Below, piece by piece: positions 34,163-42,936 of a stretch of DNA of 64,000 nt. How positions within the stretch are numbered: position 1 is the stretch's first letter; the number at the start of each line of letters is the position of its first letter. The stretch lies in the NCBI RefSeq assembly GCF_017876295.1, contig NZ_JAGINT010000002.1:3410001-3474000 (forward strand), given 5' to 3'. Origin of the DNA: Kribbella aluminosa. GTDB taxonomy: Bacteria; Actinomycetota; Actinomycetes; Propionibacteriales; Kribbellaceae. The notes beneath the pieces were generated by a model that saw only the letters and a list, made by a program, of their open reading frames with translations, ran no database searches and was not told the DNA's origin. The translations under genes and the position numbers were made by a program.

Positions 34163-34171
34163 GCCGCCAAC

Positions 34172-35806
34172 CTAGCTCGGATTCGCGATGCACCCCGCGC
34201 CCGGCAGCGACAGCTCGGCATGCAAGATGTCGAGGTACGCGCAGCCGTCGCGCTCGTTCGGCTCGATGATGCCGCCCTCGTGCCACTCGTTCCAGGCGTA
34301 CAGGAACAGGTAGTTGTCGACGGTCGACGGACGGGTCGACGTGGCCATGTCCGCGACCGCGTTCCGGACCGCCGTACGGTAGCCGTCCAGGGACTGGTCC
34401 GGCATCCAGCGGATCGCCTTCACGTCGGTCTGCTCGATCGGGTACCGCGGCCGCTCGTCGAAGTCCGACAGCACGCACCGCCCGTACGCACCGGGCGCCT
34501 GGTTGTAGAACGCCCGCTGACCCTGCAGGTACGTCTTGTACGAACGGCTCTCGACCGCAGGCCCGTCGGTGGTGCAGTACGGCGCGTCCGCACCGGCGTT
34601 GCCGACCTGCTTCGGGTCGAAACCGGCCTGGTTGATCATCACGTAGATGTCCTCGCCGAGCTGGCTGCGGGCCTTCGCCCGGACGGTGTCGACGAACTGC
34701 TTCACCTGCGCGTTGCTGCCGTCACCGAGACCGCGGGCGTCGCAGATGTTGAGGATCTTCCGGCCGTCGTTGGTGCGCAGCGCGTTGTCCTGCTGCAGGT
34801 AGCGCATCAGGTTCGCGGCGACCGCGTCGTACTGCGTCGTCGGGATGCTGAGTGGAGCGTACGGGTGCGCGCAGACGCCGACGGTGAAGTCGATGGTGTC
34901 CTTGTTCCGCGCCTTCAGGAACGCGTCGAGCGCGGCGCCGGTGACGGTCTGCTGCTGCTTGGTGTTGTCCCAGTACCAGTAGAAGTTGAAGAAGCTCAGC
35001 CCGGCCGAGGTCGCCTGGGTGATGTGCTTCTCGAGGGTCCCGGGCAACGAGTCGTCGTAGTACCCGATCGACGGCTTCAGGTACGACCAGTCCTCGCCGG
35101 GCCAGTTGTCGGTCGCGTAGTGGGTGCCGTCGTGGAAGTCCCGGACACCGCCCCACCAGTCGTTGTCCCGACCGTAGATCTCCTTGGTCCGGGCGATGAT
35201 CGTCTGGTGGCCGTTGGTGTTGAACATGCCGAAGTACACGGCACCGGCGCGTACCCAGTTCTGGTACACGTACCCGACCGGCCCGTCGAGCGTGTACCCC
35301 GCCTTCAGCAGCTCAGCCGTCTTCGACGCAACCGCCAGCCGCCACTCCTTGCCGTTGGTGAACCGCCGCAACTCCATCAACCCGGCCCCTGCCTTGGTCG
35401 CGACGTACCCGGCGGTCCCCTCCAAGACCCAGTGCTGGGCCACCAGAGCGTCCCGCTCCTGCGTACTGCTGGTGAACAGCCAGCGCGTCGCCGAGGCCGA
35501 GGGCTTGAGGCGGTACAACGCCGTCCACCCGGCCTTCGCCTCCCGCCCGACGAAGCCCGTCGTACCCGGCTGCCGCTGGTAGCCGGCAGCCGTGGCCGAC
35601 GCGACCTCACGAGGATCGGCGGTGTACAGCCGCCCGACGCCACCGGGTGCGACCAGCTCGACGAACGGCGCGGGCTGCGCCGGCCTGGTGACGGCCGTGG
35701 ACTGTAGTGCAGGCTGGTCCGCGCTGACAGGTCCGGCGGTCAGCGCGGCGGTGGCCGTGGCGATGACTGCGGCGCTGAGCGCGAGCAGACCGAGTGTGCG
35801 ACGCAT
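34172..35806 (-). CDS. Secreted glycoside hydrolase family 99-like (WbsX-type) protein with DUF5648-like N-terminal repeats
   Basis: A 544-aa exported protein. The signal peptide is MRRTLGLLALSAAVIATATA with cleavage near VSADQ. Residues about 50-200 carry three copies of a short motif (VGRLYTADPREVASA, TRWLFTSSTQERDAL and KEWRLAVASKTAELL, each with GY and GYV), as in the DUF5648-type lectin-like domain. The C-terminal half resembles GH99/WbsX proteins: YYDDSLPGTLEKHITQA, GLSFFNFYWYWDN and LFLYAWNEWHEGGIIEPNE. The long frame further upstream is an accidental extension; GGGGA precedes the chosen ATG. Predicted role is hydrolysis of extracellular mannan-like or other polysaccharide. Confidence 0.85.
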   Translation of the reverse strand: MRRTLGLLALSAAVIATATAALTAGPVSADQPALQSTAVTRPAQPAPFVELVAPGGVGRLYTADPREVASATAAGYQRQPGTTGFVGREAKAGWTALYRLKPSASATRWLFTSSTQERDALVAQHWVLEGTAGYVATKAGAGLMELRRFTNGKEWRLAVASKTAELLKAGYTLDGPVGYVYQNWVRAGAVYFGMFNTNGHQTIIARTKEIYGRDNDWWGGVRDFHDGTHYATDNWPGEDWSYLKPSIGYYDDSLPGTLEKHITQATSAGLSFFNFYWYWDNTKQQQTVTGAALDAFLKARNKDTIDFTVGVCAHPYAPLSIPTTQYDAVAANLMRYLQQDNALRTNDGRKILNICDARGLGDGSNAQVKQFVDTVRAKARSQLGEDIYVMINQAGFDPKQVGNAGADAPYCTTDGPAVESRSYKTYLQGQRAFYNQAPGAYGRCVLSDFDERPRYPIEQTDVKAIRWMPDQSLDGYRTAVRNAVADMATSTRPSTVDNYLFLYAWNEWHEGGIIEPNERDGCAYLDILHAELSLPGAGCIANPS

Positions 35807-35857
35807 ACAGAATTCCCCAGGTTCGTCGTTGGTTGCCGATGATCGTAGACTCGCGGG

Positions 35858-37744
35858 GTGGCAGGCCGGATCAAGGAAGAGGACATCGCGCTGGTGCGCG
35901 AGCGGGCCCGGATCGACGACGTCGTGGGTTCGTACGTGACCTTGAAGAACGCCGGCGGCGGCAACCTGAAGGGCCTCTGCCCGTTCCACGACGAGAAGTC
36001 GCCGTCGTTCAACGTCACCCCGGCGCGCGGGTTCTTCTACTGTTTCGGCTGCCAAGAGGGCGGCGACGTCATCGACTTCATCCAGAAGGTCGACCAGATC
36101 ACGTTCTCGGAGGCGGTCGAGACGCTGGCCGCCAAGGTCGGCATCCAGCTCCGGTACGAGGACTCCGGCGCGCCGGTGCAGCGCGGCCCGGGCAACCAGC
36201 GGCCGCGGCTCGTCGAGGCGCACCGGGTGGCCGCCGAGTTCTACGTCGACAACCTGTTCGGCGCGGCCGAGGCGTCGCTCGGCCGGCAGTTCCTGGACAA
36301 GCGCGGGTTCGACAAGGACGCCGCGGTGCGGTTCGGGGTCGGGTTCTCCCCACGCGGCGGCGAGGCGCTCACCAGCCATCTGCGCGGCCGCGGCTTCAGC
36401 AACGCCGAGCTGGTCGCGTCCGGCCTGGTCGCCGACGGGCAGCGCGGGCTGTACGACCGGTTCCGCGGCCGGCTGATGTGGCCTATCCGGGACGCCTCGT
36501 CGGACGTGATCGGGTTCGGCGCCCGCCGGTTGTTCGACGACGACCGGATCGAGGCGAAGTACCTGAACACGCCCGAGACCCCGATCTACAAGAAGTCCAA
36601 GGTGCTGTACGGCGTGGACCTCGCCCGGCGCGAGATCGCGAAGGGCCGGCAGGCCGTGGTGGTCGAGGGCTACACCGACGTGATGGCGTGTCACCTGGCC
36701 GGCGTGCAGACCGCGGTCGCCACCTGCGGTACGGCGTTCGGCGAGGACCACGCGCGGGTGCTGCGGCAGCTGCTGCTCGACAACGACCAGTTCCGCGGCG
36801 AGGTGATCTTCACCTTCGACGGCGACGAGGCGGGTCAGCGGGCGGCGCTCAAGGCGTTCGCGGGCGACCAGGCGTTCGCCGCGCAGACGTACGTCGCGGT
36901 CGAGCCGGACGGGCTGGATCCGTGCGACCTGCGCCTGCAGAAGGGCGACGCCGCGGTCCGCGAGCTGATCGGGCGGCGCGTCCCGCTGTACCGGTTCGTG
37001 CTGGGGAACGTGCTGACGAAGTACGACCTGGATCGCGCGGACACCCGGATCGACGCGCTCCGGGACGCGGCCCGGCTGGTGATCAGCATCCGCGACCGGT
37101 CGAAGGTGGACGCGTTCATCCGCGAGCTGGCCGGGCAGCTGGGCATGGAGGTCGACCAGGTCCGGTCGGAGGTGTACCGCGCGGCCTCCCGGGGCCCGGC
37201 ACCGCAGCAGAACCACCAGCGGCACGGGCCGTCCGCCGGTGAGGCCCCGCCCCCGCAGCGGGTGGACCTCCCGTCGCCGCGGGACCAGCGGTTCGTGATC
37301 GAGTGGGACGTGCTGAAGGTCGCGATGCAGTTCCCGGCGCTGGTCGGGTCCGCGTTCGACGAGCTCGACGACCACGACTTCACGCATCCGTGGCTGGCCG
37401 CGGTCCGGGCCGGGATGGCGAAGGTCGGCGGTCCGGCGATGGCGGCGCCCGGCGAGGCGTGGGTGGTTGCCGTCCGCGATGCCATCGGCAACGATCCGGC
37501 GGCCGCGGTGGTCGGCGCGCTGGCCGTGGACCCGCTGCGGCTGGGTCGCGAGCCCGACGAGCAGTACGCGCTGTTGCTGCTGGCGCGGCTGCAGGAGCTG
37601 ACCTGCGCGCGCCGGATCGGGGACCTGAAATCGAAGCTGCAGCGCACCAACCCGATCGACCGCGCCGACGAGTACAACCGGATGTTCGGCGAACTCATCG
37701 CCCTCGAGGCCTACCGCGCCGAACTCCGCAACCGCGCCATCTAA
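35858..37744 (+). CDS. dnaG: DNA primase
   Basis: A 628-aa replicative primase that makes RNA primers for lagging-strand synthesis. The CHC2 zinc finger is CPFHDEKSPSF then FYCFGC, with the second cysteine pair as expected. The TOPRIM core shows VVVEGYTDVMACHLAGV, ATCGTAFGEDH and FTFDGDEAGQRAA with the conserved E and DxD residues. The C-terminal helicase-interaction domain (DQRFVIEWDVLKVAMQFP) is present. The GTG at 35858 has no strong ribosome site. Gene length is normal. It is divergent from the secreted GH99-like gene, whose start is 51 bases away. Confidence 0.97.
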   Translation: MAGRIKEEDIALVRERARIDDVVGSYVTLKNAGGGNLKGLCPFHDEKSPSFNVTPARGFFYCFGCQEGGDVIDFIQKVDQITFSEAVETLAAKVGIQLRYEDSGAPVQRGPGNQRPRLVEAHRVAAEFYVDNLFGAAEASLGRQFLDKRGFDKDAAVRFGVGFSPRGGEALTSHLRGRGFSNAELVASGLVADGQRGLYDRFRGRLMWPIRDASSDVIGFGARRLFDDDRIEAKYLNTPETPIYKKSKVLYGVDLARREIAKGRQAVVVEGYTDVMACHLAGVQTAVATCGTAFGEDHARVLRQLLLDNDQFRGEVIFTFDGDEAGQRAALKAFAGDQAFAAQTYVAVEPDGLDPCDLRLQKGDAAVRELIGRRVPLYRFVLGNVLTKYDLDRADTRIDALRDAARLVISIRDRSKVDAFIRELAGQLGMEVDQVRSEVYRAASRGPAPQQNHQRHGPSAGEAPPPQRVDLPSPRDQRFVIEWDVLKVAMQFPALVGSAFDELDDHDFTHPWLAAVRAGMAKVGGPAMAAPGEAWVVAVRDAIGNDPAAAVVGALAVDPLRLGREPDEQYALLLLARLQELTCARRIGDLKSKLQRTNPIDRADEYNRMFGELIALEAYRAELRNRAI

Positions 37745-37764
37745 TCCTGCTGATGTGAGACCAG

Positions 37765-38373
37765 CTAGTCCTTCAGGTGTGAGACCAGCCGGGCGACTTC
37801 CGCGGCGTACTTCTCGGTGAAGTCGTCCGCGTCCGGGTCGAGGCCCAGGGCGCGGGCGATCTGCGGGAAGACGACCGGCGCCGCGGCCAGGCCGAACAGC
37901 GCCAGCCCGGTGTAGGCGACGTCCAGGTCGGTGGCGAGCTCACCGTCGGACTGCCGGCGGCGAAAGTCGTCGATCATGGCCTGGAACCGGGCGCGCTGCC
38001 CTTCCGGGTCCAGTGCGCTGGTGTCCCGGTCGACGGCCTCGCGGACCAGCAGCCGGAGGAGGTCGGGTTGCGCGATCGACGTCCGGGCGTAGGCGCCGAC
38101 CACCTCGCCGAGCGATTCCGCGCCTTCGGCGATGGCTGGTTCGCCGGCCCGCCAGCGGTCCGCGACCGCGCGGTACAGCCCCTCCTTGCCGCCGAAGTAG
38201 TACGAGATCAGCTGCTTGTTCACCCCCGCCCGGGCCGCGATCTCGCCGACCCGCGCGCCGCTGAACCCGTGCGCGCCGAACTCGGCCACCGCCGCGTCCA
38301 GTAACTGCTGCTTGCTGCGCTCGGGGTCGCGCTGCCGCTCCTCGGGGCCGGGTGATCTGCGCACGAAACTCAT
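37765..38373 (-). CDS. TetR/AcrR family transcriptional regulator
   Basis: A 202-aa regulator with a classic TetR domain: SKQQLLDAAVAEFGAHGF, SGARVGEIAARAGVNKQLISYYFGGKEGLY. The C-terminal helical domain ends FTEKYAAEVARLVSHLKD. It is divergent from the FAD-dependent monooxygenase gene at 38456. The 82-base spacer contains CTTAATCA-N10-TGATAAAG, the likely operator. It is therefore expected to repress the monooxygenase and itself in response to an aromatic or antibiotic-like ligand, as is common for this gene pair. The ligand is unknown. Confidence 0.92.
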   Translation of the reverse strand: MSFVRRSPGPEERQRDPERSKQQLLDAAVAEFGAHGFSGARVGEIAARAGVNKQLISYYFGGKEGLYRAVADRWRAGEPAIAEGAESLGEVVGAYARTSIAQPDLLRLLVREAVDRDTSALDPEGQRARFQAMIDDFRRRQSDGELATDLDVAYTGLALFGLAAAPVVFPQIARALGLDPDADDFTEKYAAEVARLVSHLKD

Positions 38374-38401
38374 CCTAGCGGATCGCCATCCGGCGTGCTA
38401 A

Positions 38402-38427
38402 CTTAATCAGCCAGGCAGATGATAAAG
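38402..38427. promoter_or_regulatory. Putative TetR operator between regulator and monooxygenase
   Basis: CTTAATCA-N10-TGATAAAG, 8-bp arms with one mismatch, in an AT-rich stretch 29 bases before the monooxygenase start. Confidence 0.55.
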
Positions 38428-38455
38428 TTTGATGAACGGATGATTGGAGTCTCTG

Positions 38456-39574
38456 ATGAAGGTCGCGATCATGGGTGCCGGGATCGGCGGACTGGCGCTC
38501 GCACAGGGATTGCGGAAGGCGGGCACGGAAGTCGCGGTGTATGAGCGCGACCCGTCACCGCAGTACCGCAAGCAGGGGTACCGGATCCACATCAGCCCGG
38601 TGGGGGAGGAAGCGTTGGCCGCGATGCTTCCGGCCGCGGTACGGCGGCGCGTGATCGCCACCGCCACCCACGCGGGAGACCTGGTGGCAGGGTTCGACGC
38701 GCAGCTGAACGAGCAGTTCCAGCAGGTCTTCCCGGTCGCCGGGCCGGACGCGGTGACGTCGGTGGATCGGTACGCGTTCCGTCGGGCCCTGATGACCGGG
38801 CTCGACGACGTACTGCGGTTCGGCAAGCAGTTCACGTCGTACGCCGAGACCGCCGACGGCGTCGAGATCTCCTTTGCGGACGGGACTTCCGCGACGGCCG
38901 ACGTCCTGGTCGGGGCGGACGGTGTGGGGTCCGGGGTGCGCAGACAGCTGGTCCCGGAGCTCGAGGTGACCGACATCGGGGTGCGGTGCATCTACGGGAA
39001 GGTGCCGTTGACGGATGCGGTTCGGAAGGTGGCGCCGGCGGCGTTCCTGCGCGGGTTCTGTTTCGCGAGCGACGGGGCCGGGCTCGGTACGGCGTTCGGG
39101 CCGGTGATGTTCCGGGAGCCGCCGGCGGAGTACGGCGACTACCTGATGGCGGTGCTGACCGGGACGAACGCGGTGCTGGGGGCGTCGGACGAGGAGCTGT
39201 TCGCGATGCATCCAGCCGACCTGTGGGCGATCGTGACGCGGTCGGTGGCCGAGTGGCATCCGGCGATCCGGGCGCTGATCGCCGCGGGGGAGCCGGCGGC
39301 GGCGTTCCCGATCACGCTCCGGACCTGCGTCACGGTGCCGACCTGGACGTCGTCGCGCGTGACGATGCTCGGGGACGCAGTCCATCCGATGACTCCGGCG
39401 GCAGGTGCCGGCGCGAACACCGCGCTCTGGGACTCGGCCCGGCTGACGCGAGCGCTGACGTCAGGGGAGGACCTGGCGACGTACCAGCAGGACGTTGTCG
39501 CCAACGGGCAGCAGATCGTCACGGAGTCCCTGCACAACGCGGAGAGGCTGTTCAATGTGTCGATCCCTGTCTGA
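38456..39574 (+). CDS. FAD-dependent monooxygenase (PHBH/aromatic hydroxylase type)
   Basis: A 372-aa class A flavin monooxygenase. The FAD-binding GxGxxG is KVAIMGAGIGGLALAQGLRK. The DG motif appears as VLVGADGVGSGVRRQL, and the GD motif as VTMLGDAVHPMTPAAGAGANTA. No signal peptide. Enzymes of this type hydroxylate aromatic compounds or inactivate drugs such as tetracycline and rifamycin with NAD(P)H and oxygen. The ATG at 38456 is chosen over the one four codons earlier because GGAG lies at a proper distance before it. It is controlled, by position, by the divergent TetR gene. Confidence 0.92.
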   Translation: MKVAIMGAGIGGLALAQGLRKAGTEVAVYERDPSPQYRKQGYRIHISPVGEEALAAMLPAAVRRRVIATATHAGDLVAGFDAQLNEQFQQVFPVAGPDAVTSVDRYAFRRALMTGLDDVLRFGKQFTSYAETADGVEISFADGTSATADVLVGADGVGSGVRRQLVPELEVTDIGVRCIYGKVPLTDAVRKVAPAAFLRGFCFASDGAGLGTAFGPVMFREPPAEYGDYLMAVLTGTNAVLGASDEELFAMHPADLWAIVTRSVAEWHPAIRALIAAGEPAAAFPITLRTCVTVPTWTSSRVTMLGDAVHPMTPAAGAGANTALWDSARLTRALTSGEDLATYQQDVVANGQQIVTESLHNAERLFNVSIPV

Positions 39575-40572
39575 GTCTCTCCTGTACGTCGGGCAGGCGG
39601 TCGAGCATTGTGAGGGCGGCCTGATGGCGGGCGCGGGCGTACAGCTCGAGGGATGCGGGGATCGGCGGTGGTTCCGCCAATGGGAAGGTCGAGCCCAAGG
39701 TGTGTGCGCAGCCGACGGCGACCGCAGACAGGAGATCCTCCGGGCGCGCGGCGGGATGCTCGTCGTGATACGCGTCCAGCAGGATGCCGAGTCCGTCGAT
39801 CCACTGGTCGCCGAGGATCACCGTCCGCGGGTCGCAGCCGATCCGGGCGATCTCCCAGGCGACGAAGCCCGGCCTCGGCGGCTGGAAGTCGATCACCGCG
39901 GCGACGCTGTCTCCTTGCAGCATCAGGTTGGGCGAGGCGAGGTCACCGTGCAGGACCTGCGTGGTCAGTGCGGGCAGGGCCGGCGAGGATCGCGCCGGCT
40001 CGCCCGAGCAGCGCCCGGCGTTCCTGCGCCGCCTCGCAGGCCCACGCTTCGAACGGGCTCAGCTCGTCGCGCGCCCGGAAGCGTGCGATCAGTTCGTCGA
40101 AGTTCCGCTGGGCGCGCACGACGTCGCGGACCTCGGTCGCGGGGCGGAGCGTCGGCTTGGCACGCGGGTGCTCGGACAGGTGGCGGTGCAGTCTGCCCAA
40201 AGCTGTTCCGACGGCGGGCCAGCGCGCGCCGGTGAGCCCGCCCTCGGCCGTCTCGCCGTCGACGAACTCCCACAACGACATCGGCAACTGCCCGGCGATC
40301 AGCTCGCCGTCGAGAGTCCGCCGTACGGCCGGCACCGGCACGGCGTGGCCGGCGTACGCGGTGAGTTCGATGGCTTGGCGTTCGCGGTCGAGGTCGCCGT
40401 TGTAGAGCTTGGCGAACCACGACCGGCCGGTGTCGTCGACGACCTGGTAGTTGACGGTGTTCGTGCCGGCGTGGATCCGGTGCAGCTCGGCCGCGTGCAC
40501 GCCGTACGACGTCCGCAATGCCTCCGCGAGTTCAGACAGGGTCGTTGCCCCGTACGCCGTCCACCGCTTCAC
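39552..40572 (-). pseudogene. Aminoglycoside phosphotransferase (APH) family protein, frameshifted
   Basis: The 5' part (40572 down to about 39985) reads as an APH/choline-kinase-like N-terminus (LAEALRTSYGVHAAEL, GTNTVNYQVVDDTGRSWFAKLYNG, LWEFVDGE) and then runs into ILAGPARTDHAGPAR and stops at 39943. The other frame carries the catalytic part: LHGDLASPNLML, AAVIDFQPPRPGFVAWEIAR. Removing one base near 39981 (in a GGGCCGGC run) joins them as ILAALPALTTQVLHGD. A single inserted base thus splits the gene, whether real or an error. The catalytic HGD and DFQ motifs are otherwise intact. Its N-terminal end overlaps the DinB gene by 41 bp. Confidence 0.8.
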
Positions 40573-41080
40573 GCAGTACGTCGGCGTGACCGGTGTGCTT
40601 CAAGTACTCCTCCAGCAGGTCGAACGCGACCCGCCGGCGGTTCGTCGTCCAGGCCGGATCCGGGTCCTCGACGGCCGCGTCCAGTCCGCCGCCCGCGCTC
40701 AGCTCCTGCCAGGCGGCGCGGGAGCGGGCGGCAGCGGCGTACCAGAGGGCATACAGCTCCTCCGGGGGTTCGGTGATGGCGGATTCCCAGCCCCACCGGT
40801 CGTTCTCGACCCAGCTGCGGGTGTCCCACGGCGGGGCGAGCGGACGGTCGGCGGCCTTCGCGGTGAAGCCGTCCTCGACGAACGACATGTGCTTGATCAG
40901 CCCGGCCAGCGTCATTGTCGACGGCGGATGCGTTTGCCGCAGTTGCGCGGCGGTCAGCCCACCGGTCTTCCACGCGAACTGCTTCCGCACCCGATCGAGC
41001 GCGAACTGCAACGTGTCCACCTCGTCGCGCCGCTGGCCCTGCTCCAGCGGCAGATCTCTCCAGTCCATAGGAAGCAGCAT
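40532..41080 (-). CDS. DinB family protein (DUF664-like)
   Basis: A 182-aa protein of the DinB/YfiT four-helix bundle, in which three histidines bind a metal. Visible features: VRKQFAWKTGGLTAAQLRQT, the first His-bearing LAGLIKHMSFVEDGF, and the C-terminal LLEEYLKHTGHADVLRE with two histidines. Such proteins act as thiol-dependent (mycothiol or bacillithiol) transferases or are stress-induced. The ATG at 41080 has no ribosome site; an in-frame ATG at 41068 is an alternative start. The gene overlaps the following frameshifted phosphotransferase. A second member of the family is at 59144. Confidence 0.88.
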   Translation of the reverse strand: MLLPMDWRDLPLEQGQRRDEVDTLQFALDRVRKQFAWKTGGLTAAQLRQTHPPSTMTLAGLIKHMSFVEDGFTAKAADRPLAPPWDTRSWVENDRWGWESAITEPPEELYALWYAAAARSRAAWQELSAGGGLDAAVEDPDPAWTTNRRRVAFDLLEEYLKHTGHADVLREAVDGVRGNDPV

Positions 41081-41228
41081 GACGCACCGGCCGGGCCAGA
41101 TGACGGTCCCGTCATTTGTGGTGCCAGGTCTTCAATCGGCGGCGTTCCCGGCGTACTAACGGCAATGATGCTGAACGCTCGTCGACGATGACGCCGGCGG
41201 GTTTCATGGTCAGGGAGGGAGTAGCAGG

Positions 41229-42883
41229 ATGACTGGAGGACAACGACGACGTCGAGGCTGGGGTCTCGCGATGGCCGCCGCGGCTGCAGTGGCGGTCACC
41301 GGAGCCTTGACGCCGGTCGCTTCGAGCGCCAGCGGTACCGCCGACGCCAACCCGACGGCGTGCGCACACCGGGTCAACAACACCCCGAAGAAGCTCGTCG
41401 ACTGTGTCACCCAGACGGATCTCTGGCACACATGGTCAAGTTCCAGCAGATCGCGAACGCCAATCCGGGCGCCGACGGCCACCCGTCGCGGAACTCGGGG
41501 GAGCCCGGCTACAAGGCGTCCGCCGACTACGTCGCCGCCGTGATGAGAGCGGCGGGGTACAACGTCAGGTTGCAGGAGTACAAGTTCCACTACACCAGCT
41601 TCGTCGGAACGCCGGTGCTGCGTGAGGATTCGCCGACGCCGCACTCGTTCGGCCTCGTCACGGACTTCAACCCCGCGGCGGTCGCCGGTTCGGCAAGCGC
41701 GAAGGTCCAGCCGGCCGGCGGCATCGTCGTACCCGCGACGCCCACACCGAGCTCGGCCAGTGGCTGCGCCGCGTCCGACTTCGCCGGCTTCGTGCCGGGC
41801 AACATCGCCCTCATCCAGCGCGGCACGTGTACGTTCGCCCAGAAGGTCGCGAACGCCGAGGCGGCCGGCGCTTCCGCGGCCGTCATCTTCAACGAGGGCA
41901 ACCCCGGACGTACGGGCGCCTTCTCCGGGAGCCTCGCCGGTACGGAGAACATCCCAGTGCTGTTCACGTCGTACGCGGTCGGCACGCAACTGCTGGCGCA
42001 GTACGTCCCGGGCACGGGCCCCGTTCTCACCGCCGACGTGCACCTGATCGACGACCCGAACCGCTCCGACTGGAACGTGATCGCCGACTCCAAGGGCGGC
42101 GACCCGAACAACGTCCTCGTCATCGACGCCCACCTGGACGCGATCTTCGGAGCCGGAATGCTCGACAACGCGTCGGGCTCGGCCACGATCCTCGACATCG
42201 CCCAGCAGCTGAAGAACACCAGCACCCGCAACAAGCTGCGCTTCATCTGGTTCGGCGGCGAGGAGCTCGGCCTGCTCGGTTCGCAGTACTACGTCAACAC
42301 GCTGCCGGCCGCCGAACTCGCCAAGATCAAGTTCGACCTCGACGCCGACGTGACGGCGACGCCGAACTACGTTGCCGGGGTGCTCGACCCGAAGGACGGA
42401 GTCACGCTGTTCGGGCGCGGCCCCGGTACCGCGATGCCGCCGAGCATCTTCGCTCCGTCGGCGATCGGGCGCGACTTCGGGATCGGCTACCTCAACTCGA
42501 TCGGGAAAAACCACATCTTGTTCTCGTCCGACGGGACGGACGCCTTCAGTTTCCAGCTGGCGGGGGTCCCGGCGAGCGGTGTGCTCACCGGTCAGGACTG
42601 CTGCAAGCTGGCCTCGGACGTCGCGCTGTTCGGCGGCTTCGAGGGCAACTTCGAGGGCAACGTACCGAGCACCGACGGGGGCTGCGTGGACAACCCGTTC
42701 CGCTGGTGCGACAACCTCAGCAACAACGACCCCACGGTGATGACCTGGATGTCCAAGACCTTCGCCAACATGGTGGCCCACATGGCGTACGACACGCAGG
42801 TCTTCAACGCGACCAAGCCGGGCACCGGTCACGCCAAGGCGGCCGTAGCCAGACCTACAGCCAAGAACGCGGTCACCCGCTGA
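41229..42883 (+). CDS. Secreted M28 family metallopeptidase with PA domain, frameshifted near the N-terminus
   Basis: Signal peptide MTGGQRRRRGWGLAMAAAAA then VASSASG in one frame, through LVDCVTQTDLWH. At about 41429 the frame is lost: ...CTCTGGCACACATGG... lacks one base of the expected CACCACATGG, and the protein continues in another frame as MVKFQQIANANPGADGHPSR. That frame carries a protease-associated (PA) domain (GCAASDFAGFVPGNIALIQRG), and the M28 catalytic domain with zinc ligands in VIDAHLDAIFGAGMLDNASG and the EE in WFGGEELGLLGSQYY, ending at 42883. A mature aminopeptidase Y-like enzyme is expected. Starting at the second-frame ATG (41432) would lack the signal peptide. Confidence 0.82.
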
Positions 42884-42936
42884 CCGGATCGCAGGATTAC
42901 TGGGCCTCGGCTGCCTGAAGCCGAGGCCCAGCCCGA

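Noticed and set aside
35810..37387. Upstream extension of the GH99-like gene running antisense through dnaG
   Set aside because: The extension lies opposite the clear dnaG gene and has Arg/Val/Leu-rich shadow composition; the real protein begins with the signal peptide at 35806.
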